A stretch of 45,078 bases of DNA, taken from positions 1-45,078 of the forward strand of contig JAEEJY010000014.1 in the NCBI GenBank assembly GCA_016282155.1, read 5' to 3'. The stretch comes from Caryophanales bacterium. GTDB taxonomy: Bacteria > Bacillota_I > Bacilli_A > RF39 > UBA660. The position numbers and the translations under genes are program-made. Each line of letters opens with the position of its first letter. Position 1 is the first letter of the stretch. Under the pieces are notes generated by a model, which did no database searches, was not told where the DNA came from, and worked only from the letters and a program-made list of their open reading frames with translations. This document shows positions 39,976 to 45,078 of this stretch, piece by piece.

Positions 39976-40776
39976 GTGATTAAGAATATTAAACTATTTT
40001 ACAATGATGAAGAAAAAACTAAAAAGGCGGCTAGTATTGTTAAAGAAAAATTAATCGCAAATAAGTTTAAAATAGTTGAAGAAAATTATGATCTTGCTAT
40101 TGCTATAGGTGGCGATGGAGCTTTTCTTCGTATGGTAAGGAGAACTAATTTTAATAGTAATATTTTTTATGTAGGAATAAATACAGGTACACTAGGATTT
40201 ATTCAAGAAGTAACAATGGATAATTTAGATGATTTTATTGAGGCTTTAAAGCGCAGTAAATATCGTATTGAAAAAGTAGGTATTCAAGAATCAGATATTT
40301 ATTGTAGTGAATACCAAGATAAAGTATATTCTTTAAACGAAATTATAGTTCGTGATGTTAATTTAAAGATTGCTAAATTAACTATTAAAATAGATGGTGA
40401 TTTACTAGAAAGATTTATTGGTGATGGTGTTTTAGTATGTTCTAGTTTTGGTTCAACAGGGCATAATATTAGTTATGATGGTGCTATTATGTATAATTCT
40501 ATGGGAGCCTTACAACTAACACCAATCGCTCCATTAAATTCCAAAGTATATCGTACAATATTTAATTCAGTAATAATTCCAGAACATAAAAAGATAACTA
40601 TTGAACCGGATAACGAAAATGTCCTTGTTACAATAGATGGCGAAAATAGAGAATATATGGGTGTAGTTAAGATTGAAACAGGTATTGGTAATAAGTCAAT
40701 TAAATGTTTAAGATTAAGCTATTATTCATTCCCTAATAAAGTAAATGAAAAACTTCTAGGAAGAGGTTATAATTAA
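39976..40776 (+). CDS. nadK: NAD kinase
   Basis: 266 residues. GGDGAFLRMVRR carries the conserved GGDG motif; INTGTLGF, the NE in LNEIIVRD and GDGVLVCSSFGSTGHNISYDGAI are further family blocks. It phosphorylates NAD to NADP in the cytosol. Length is normal for Firmicutes. Start is GTG 39976 with GAGGTGATATA upstream. No clear promoter lies in the short gap after the preceding terminator. Confidence 0.96.
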   Translation: MIKNIKLFYNDEEKTKKAASIVKEKLIANKFKIVEENYDLAIAIGGDGAFLRMVRRTNFNSNIFYVGINTGTLGFIQEVTMDNLDDFIEALKRSKYRIEKVGIQESDIYCSEYQDKVYSLNEIIVRDVNLKIAKLTIKIDGDLLERFIGDGVLVCSSFGSTGHNISYDGAIMYNSMGALQLTPIAPLNSKVYRTIFNSVIIPEHKKITIEPDNENVLVTIDGENREYMGVVKIETGIGNKSIKCLRLSYYSFPNKVNEKLLGRGYN

Positions 40777-40800
40777 AACTATCTTTGATAGTTTTTTTCT
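40775..40800 (+). terminator. Intrinsic terminator overlapping the nadK stop
   Basis: AAAACTATC (40775-40783) pairs with GATAGTTTT (40787-40795), loop TTT, T-tract. Confidence 0.85.
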
Positions 40801-40808
40801 TTGTTTAA

Positions 40809-40837
40809 TTGAAAAATAAGACATTTTATAATATAAT
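40809..40837 (+). promoter_or_regulatory. Promoter of the ybeY-cdd-era-recO operon
   Basis: TTGAAA, 17-base spacer, TATAAT. Confidence 0.7.
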
Positions 40838-40858
40838 TAAAGAGGAAAGTGTGAGTTA

Positions 40859-41308
40859 ATGAACAAGATAGAAATTTTTAATGAAACAAATAGAGAAATT
40901 AAAGAATTAGATGAAGTAAGAAGAGTTATTGATGTTGCAATTAAACATCAAAAACTAGATAATTTAGAATTTAATATTATTATTGTGGATAATGAATATA
41001 TTCATAATCTAAATAGAGAATATCGTGGGATAGATCGTCCTACAGATGTTATTAGTTTTGCTTTAGAAGACAATAAAGATTTTGTCGAAGTTGATCATCG
41101 TATTTTAGGAGATATTTATATATCTGTTGATAAAGCTTTAGAACAAGCTGAAAGTTATGGACATAGTTTTAAAAGAGAAATATGCTTTTTAGCCGTTCAT
41201 GGTTTTTTACACCTATTAGGATATGATCATACTTTATCTAAAGAAGATGAAAAAATAATGTTTGATTTACAAGATGAAATAATGCTTGAAGCGAATATAT
41301 TAAGATAA
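40859..41308 (+). CDS. ybeY: Endoribonuclease YbeY
   Basis: 149 residues. The zinc motif HGFLHLLGYDH gives His114, His118 and His124. DRPTDVISFAL and LGDIYIS are further family blocks. It matures the 3' end of 16S rRNA and takes part in ribosome quality control. In Firmicutes it stands with cdd, era and recO, as here. The ribosome binding site (AGAGGAAAG) is farther than usual from the ATG, but no other start fits. Confidence 0.96.
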   Translation: MNKIEIFNETNREIKELDEVRRVIDVAIKHQKLDNLEFNIIIVDNEYIHNLNREYRGIDRPTDVISFALEDNKDFVEVDHRILGDIYISVDKALEQAESYGHSFKREICFLAVHGFLHLLGYDHTLSKEDEKIMFDLQDEIMLEANILR

Positions 41309-41319
41309 GGGGAGGACTT

Positions 41320-41712
41320 ATGAAAGAAAGATTATTAGAATTAGCTAAAAATTCTTATGCACCATATTCAAATTTTAGAGTAGCCTCAATACTTGTAATG
41401 AATGATGGTAAAGAATTTTATGGTGTTAATGTAGAAAATGCTTCTTATGGAGCAAGTATTTGTTCAGAAAGATCTGCTATTGTATCCGCTGTATCAGCAG
41501 GATACAAAAAAGGGGACTTTAAAGAACTACATGTAATGTGTGTAGATAGTAATAAGATAAGTACTTGTTGCTTTAACTGTCGCCAAGTAATTAGTGAATT
41601 TTTTGATGAAAATGCTAAAATATATTGCTATGATAAAAATGGTGATAGGGAAGAATATACAGTTAAAGAATTATGTCCATATCCATTTAGTGAGGATGAT
41701 TTAAATGCGTAG
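41320..41712 (+). CDS. cdd: Cytidine deaminase
   Basis: 130 residues of the homotetrameric type. Zinc site: Cys48 and catalytic Glu50 in CSER, then Cys84 and Cys87 in CCFNCRQ, where the usual Pro before the first Cys is replaced by another Cys. APYSNFRV near the N-terminus and the substrate motif NVENASYG are typical. It deaminates cytidine and deoxycytidine to uridine in pyrimidine salvage. Overlaps era by 8 bases. Confidence 0.95.
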   Translation: MKERLLELAKNSYAPYSNFRVASILVMNDGKEFYGVNVENASYGASICSERSAIVSAVSAGYKKGDFKELHVMCVDSNKISTCCFNCRQVISEFFDENAKIYCYDKNGDREEYTVKELCPYPFSEDDLNA

Positions 41713-42592
41713 TGGATTTGTTAGTTTAGTAGGAAGACCTAATGTAGGTAAATCAACTTTACTTAATAGTATTATTGGTAAAAAAATAGCGATTACTTCT
41801 AATAAACCACAAACAACACGTAATATAATTCAAGGTATCTATAATGAAGATGATACGCAAATAGTATTTGTTGATACTCCCGGTATTCATAAACCTAATC
41901 ATAAATTAGGAACTTATTTAAATAAGCAAGCTTATTATTCAATTGATGATGTAGATATTATTTTATTCTTAATAGATGCTACTCAAGCTTGCGGGTCAGG
42001 AGATAAGTTTGTTCTTGAAAGAATTAAGAATACTAATAAACCAGTTATCTTAATAATTAATAAGATTGATAAATTAACAAAAGAAGAATTATTTAATAAA
42101 ATTAATGAATGTAAAGATTTATATGATTTTAAAGAAATAATTCCAGTATCTGCTCTTAAGAAAGATAATGTTAAAGAAGTAGTAAAAGTACTTAAAAATT
42201 ATTTACCGGAATCAGTACAATTCTATGATACAAATACTTCAACAAATAAGAGTATGGAATTTTTAATGAGTGAAATGATTCGTGAAAAAGTATTTAATCT
42301 TACGGAAGAAGAAATACCACATTCCGTAACTTGTTATATAGAAAATATTGAAAAACATAATAATGCTTTTCAAATAAATGGGGTAATAGTTGTAGACCGT
42401 GATTCAGTTAAAAGAATTATTATTGGTAAACAAGGAAATAAGATAAAAGAAATAGGAATGCAAGCTAGACGTGATATAGAAGAATTACTAGGTAAAAAAG
42501 TATATCTTGAACTATACGTTAAAACTATTAAAAAATGGCGTGATCGTGATAAGTATCTTGCGGAATTTGGTTTTAACGATTTTGAAGCGTAG
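41705..42592 (+). CDS. era: GTPase Era
   Basis: 295 residues. G-domain motifs: GRPNVGKST (G1), the PQTTRN switch region, DTPGIHKP (G3), NKID (G4) and SALK (G5). A C-terminal KH domain (about 200-290) has IIIGKQGNKIKEIG. It binds the 3' end of 16S rRNA and assists 30S assembly. The start ATG lies in the end of cdd. Length is standard. Confidence 0.97.
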   Translation: MRSGFVSLVGRPNVGKSTLLNSIIGKKIAITSNKPQTTRNIIQGIYNEDDTQIVFVDTPGIHKPNHKLGTYLNKQAYYSIDDVDIILFLIDATQACGSGDKFVLERIKNTNKPVILIINKIDKLTKEELFNKINECKDLYDFKEIIPVSALKKDNVKEVVKVLKNYLPESVQFYDTNTSTNKSMEFLMSEMIREKVFNLTEEEIPHSVTCYIENIEKHNNAFQINGVIVVDRDSVKRIIIGKQGNKIKEIGMQARRDIEELLGKKVYLELYVKTIKKWRDRDKYLAEFGFNDFEA

Positions 42593-42600
42593 GAGGATAT

Positions 42601-42846
42601 ATGAGAGAAATTAAAGTAGGTAAAAAATATCGCCATTTTAAAGGTAATGACTATGAAGTTATCGCTATTGCGTATGACTCAGAAACTAATAATGATCTTG
42701 AACCAAGAAAATTAGTTGTTTATAAAGCTTTATATGGTGATAATAAAATATGGGTAAGAGACTATGCTATGTTTGCGTCACTAGTTGATAAAGAAAAATA
42801 TCCGGATATTAAGCAAGAATATCGTTTTGAAGAAATAAATGACTGA
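42601..42846 (+). CDS. DUF1653 family protein
   Basis: 81 residues. VGKKYRHFKGNDYEVIAIAYDSET and LVVYKALYGDNKIWVRDYAMF match the DUF1653 pattern of small beta-rich proteins. Function is not known. The ATG follows era by eight bases with AGGAGGAT in front, and it overlaps recO by 8 bases, so it is an insertion between era and recO in the same operon. Confidence 0.88.
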   Translation: MREIKVGKKYRHFKGNDYEVIAIAYDSETNNDLEPRKLVVYKALYGDNKIWVRDYAMFASLVDKEKYPDIKQEYRFEEIND

Positions 42847-43570
42847 AGATATAGGAATCGTAATTAGTGAATTAGATTATGGAGAAACAAGTAAGATAAT
42901 AAATGTTTTAACACGTACTTATGGAGTAATAGGAATGCATGCTAAAGGAGCACGTACAATGAAAAGTCCATTACGTAGTGTTAGTACAAAACTTACTTAT
43001 GGAAAGTTTTATTTCCGTTACCATAAAGATAAACTATCAATTTTAACTAATGTTGATGCACTTAATAGTTTAAAGAATATTAAAAAAGATATTACAAAAA
43101 TAAGTTATACTTCATATTTAATAGAACTTGCTAGTCAAGTAGTAAAACAAAATAATGAGTATGAAAAAATATTTGATTTACTTATAAATACTATTTTAAA
43201 AATTGAAGAGGGATTTGATCCTCTAGTTCTAACAAATATCTTGGAACTTAAATATTTAGAATTTTTAGGAGCTTTACCAATCTTAGATGCCTGTAGTGTT
43301 TGTGGTAAAACTACTAATATCGCTACAATATCAAGTTTTAAAGGTGGCTACTTATGTAGTGATTGTTTAAAAGATGAAAAAATAGTATCTGAGAAAACAA
43401 TTAAATTAATTCGTATGTTTTATTATGTAGATATAAGTAAGATTGAAAAGTTAGATATAAGTGATAGTGTTAAAAATGAAATAAATATGTTTCTTGATGA
43501 TTATTATGATCGTTATACAGGATTATATTTAAATACTAAATCATTTATTAAAAACTTAAGTAAATTATAA
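42839..43570 (+). CDS. recO: DNA repair protein RecO
   Basis: 243 residues. An N-terminal OB fold begins VISELDYGETSKIINVLTRTYG with AKGARTMKSPLRS. A helical part follows, with two Cys pairs, CSVCG and CSDC, that form the zinc finger. RecO loads RecA onto SSB-coated single-stranded DNA with RecR. Last gene of the operon; no terminator is visible before the valS promoter just after its stop. Confidence 0.94.
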   Translation: MTEDIGIVISELDYGETSKIINVLTRTYGVIGMHAKGARTMKSPLRSVSTKLTYGKFYFRYHKDKLSILTNVDALNSLKNIKKDITKISYTSYLIELASQVVKQNNEYEKIFDLLINTILKIEEGFDPLVLTNILELKYLEFLGALPILDACSVCGKTTNIATISSFKGGYLCSDCLKDEKIVSEKTIKLIRMFYYVDISKIEKLDISDSVKNEINMFLDDYYDRYTGLYLNTKSFIKNLSKL

Positions 43571-43572
43571 TA

Positions 43573-43601
43573 TTGACAAAAATAGGTCTAAACATTATAA
43601 T
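43573..43601 (+). promoter_or_regulatory. Consensus promoter of the valS T-box
   Basis: TTGACA, 17-base spacer, TATAAT: a perfect consensus. Transcription should begin near 43608, at the start of the T-box. Confidence 0.85.
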
Positions 43602-43607
43602 TGTTGT

Positions 43608-43826
43608 AATGCGATGAGGAAGAGGAGTAAATACTTAAGTATTTATAGAGAGTTAACGTTTGGTGAAAGTTAACAATATAAGAGTATTGAAGGTAGCTTC
43701 GGAGTGACTATCTAAGTAAATAGGATAGAACGGTTAATCTCGTTATCGATTAGAGATATATCGAAAGATATAAGTAAGGTGGTACCGCGACTATTCGCCC
43801 TTATAGGGTGATGGTCGCTTTTTTAT
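43608..43826 (+). promoter_or_regulatory. T-box riboswitch, valine specifier GUA
   Basis: Stem I begins GATGAGGAAGAGGAGTAA. The specifier loop GAAG-GTA-G-CTTC puts GUA (Val) at 43693-43695. The T-box motif AAGGTGGTACCGCGA lies at 43776-43790; UGGU can pair with ACCA of uncharged tRNA-Val. A terminator (stem GCGAC with GTCGC, T-tract) ends the leader. Valyl-tRNA synthetase follows, which confirms the reading. Confidence 0.95.
43786..43826 (+). terminator. Conditional terminator of the Val T-box
   Basis: GCGAC (43787-43791) pairs with GTCGC (43814-43818), with an inner GCCC/GGGT stem and T-tract. Confidence 0.85.
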
Positions 43827-43843
43827 TTAGAAAGGGTGATATT

Positions 43844-45078
43844 ATGCTAGATACTAAGTATAATCCAAGTGAAGTAGAGAAAGATAAGTATCAAGAATGG
43901 AAAGATAAAGGATATTTTGAAGCAGGAAAGAATAAGGGTAAAGATCCATATTGTATCGTTATTCCACCTCCAAATGTAACAGGTAAATTACATATAGGAC
44001 ATGCTTATGATGTAGCGTTACAAGACGCAATTATTCGTTATAAGAGAATGCAAGGATTTGATACTTTATGGCTTCCAGGTATGGATCATGCTGCTATCGC
44101 AACTGAAGCTAAAGTTGTTAAGAGATTAAAAGATAAAGGTATTGATAAATACGAATATGGTAGAGAAAACTTCTTAAATGCTTGTTGGGATTGGACTCAT
44201 GAATATGGTGGACATATTCGTGATCAATGGGCTGCTATGGGAGTATCTGTAGATTATACAAGAGAAAGATTTACATTAGATGAAGGATTAGCTAAAGCAG
44301 TTAATAAAGTATTTATTGATTACTATAATAAAGGATTAATTTATCGTGGTGAAAAGATAATTAACTGGGATCCTGCTGCGCAAACAGCTTTATCAAATGA
44401 AGAAGTAGTGTATTCTGAAGAAAAGAGTGCTTTCTATCATTTAAAATATAAGATTACTGGTAGTGAAGAATACTTAGATGTTGCAACTACAAGACCAGAA
44501 ACTTTATTTGGTGATACAGCAGTTGCGGTTAATTCCGAAGATGAAAGATACCAAAAATATATTGGTAAAACAGTTGAATTACCATTTATGAACAAATCAA
44601 TCCCAGTTATTGCGGATGAACATGCTGATATGGAAAAAGGAACTGGTGTAGTTAAAATTACTCCAGCACATGATCCTAACGACTTTGAAGTTGGTAATAG
44701 ACATAACTTAGAACGTATTTGTATTATGAATGATGATGCAACTATGAACGAAAATGTACCAGCTAAGTATCAAGGTATGACAAGAGAAGAATGTAGAGAA
44801 GCTGTTCTTGAAGATTTAAAAGCCGCAGATTTATTACTTGAAATTGAACCTCTTGTTCATGAAGTAGGACATAGCGAGAGAACTGGTGTAATGGTTGAAC
44901 CAATGATTAAAGAACAATGGTTTGTTAAAATGGATGGCTTAGCTAAGATGGTTCTTAATACCCAAGACGATAAAACTAAAAAAGTAAACTTTGTTCCTGA
45001 AAAATTTGAAAACACTTTAAGAAGTTGGATGACTGATACTCATGATTGGTGTATTTCAAGACAATTATGGTGGGGTCA
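43844..45078 (+). CDS. valS: Valyl-tRNA synthetase (3' end outside window)
   Basis: The first 411 residues are present and the frame is open to the window edge. The class I HIGH motif is in [33 protein letters not shown] follows, and the editing domain has the [15 protein letters not shown] block. The KMSKS motif lies beyond the edge. It charges tRNA-Val. Start ATG has AAAGGGTGAT upstream, 18 bases after the T-box terminator. Controlled by valine tRNA starvation through the T-box. Confidence 0.96.
   Translation, partial: MLDTKYNPSEVEKDKYQEWKDKGYFEAGKNKGKDPYCIVIPPPNVTGKLHIGHAYDVALQDAIIRYKRMQGFDTLWLPGMDHAAIATEAKVVKRLKDKGIDKYEYGRENFLNACWDWTHEYGGHIRDQWAAMGVSVDYTRERFTLDEGLAKAVNKVFIDYYNKGLIYRGEKIINWDPAAQTALSNEEVVYSEEKSAFYHLKYKITGSEEYLDVATTRPETLFGDTAVAVNSEDERYQKYIGKTVELPFMNKSIPVIADEHADMEKGTGVVKITPAHDPNDFEVGNRHNLERICIMNDDATMNENVPAKYQGMTREECREAVLEDLKAADLLLEIEPLVHEVGHSERTGVMVEPMIKEQWFVKMDGLAKMVLNTQDDKTKKVNFVPEKFENTLRSWMTDTHDWCISRQLWWG

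Noticed and set aside
1-45078. Mycoplasma-type code (TGA as Trp), suggested by the strong AT bias
   Set aside because: Several genes end in TGA at positions expected from their families (ireB, DUF1653), and Trp is written TGG throughout.
1-45078. CRISPR arrays, tRNA or rRNA genes, transposase genes
   Set aside because: I saw no regularly spaced repeats, cloverleaf-like sequence or transposase-like reading frame. All gaps are shorter than 300 bases, and the two largest are T-box leaders.

Overview
The window is a very AT-rich, gene-dense stretch of a low-GC Gram-positive chromosome. Evidence for this is the Shine-Dalgarno sequences (often GAGGTGAT), two T-box leaders, a type VII secretion locus, and a gene order shared with Bacillus: alaS, ireB, ruvX, a DUF1292 gene, mltG, trmR, trhP1, trhP2, greA. 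Several genes end in TGA (for example at 8542, 22892 and 42846), so the standard bacterial code is used rather than the Mycoplasma code. A small-genome gut lineage of Bacilli (Erysipelotrichia/RF39-like) would fit, but this is an inference. All genes are on the + strand except one at 14461..15336. Genes are separated by short gaps in which a terminator hairpin, often containing the stop codon, runs straight into the next promoter.

Region 1 (1..10852) is mixed: the tail of an unidentified gene, two unrecognised HExxH metallopeptidase-like proteins (158..1087 and 8535..10238), an aldo/keto reductase, a heterodimeric ABC exporter with one degenerate ATP site, rubrerythrin, a membrane-anchored protein with two InlB-type repeats, and a Pro/Val/Glu/Ala-repeat protein with a C-terminal membrane anchor. 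Region 2 (10874..16579) is envelope-related: an alpha/beta hydrolase, a MurF-like Mur ligase with a membrane domain at its N-terminus, D-Ala-D-Ala ligase, a convergent DUF368 (PopT-type) undecaprenyl-phosphate translocase, and an AI-2E family membrane protein.

Region 3 (16583..30089) begins with a T-box whose specifier reads GCU (Ala). It controls a nucleotide-kinase-like gene and an unusually short alaS. Three prepilin-like genes follow, placed between alaS and ireB, which are neighbours in Bacillus. Then come ireB, ruvX, the DUF1292 gene, mltG, the wobble-uridine modification genes trmR, trhP1 and trhP2 (with an unknown gene inserted), greA and tig.

Region 4 (30109..39959) is a type VII secretion locus: an EssC ATPase, an EsaB/YukD ubiquitin-like protein, a lipoprotein with an HExxH motif, a strong promoter followed by a run of WXG100-like and other small helical proteins, and a DUF4176 protein with a long tail built from a FDENGxVIS-like repeat. 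EsaA, EssA and EssB are not present in the window. Region 5 (39976..45078) is housekeeping: nadK, ybeY, cdd, era, a DUF1653 gene, recO, and a Val T-box (specifier GUA) leading to valS, which is cut by the window end.

The best candidates for new biology are the reduced type VII locus with its lipoprotein peptidase and repeat protein, the Ala T-box operon that pairs a nucleotide kinase with an AlaRS lacking the C-terminal domain, and the pilin cassette inserted after alaS.
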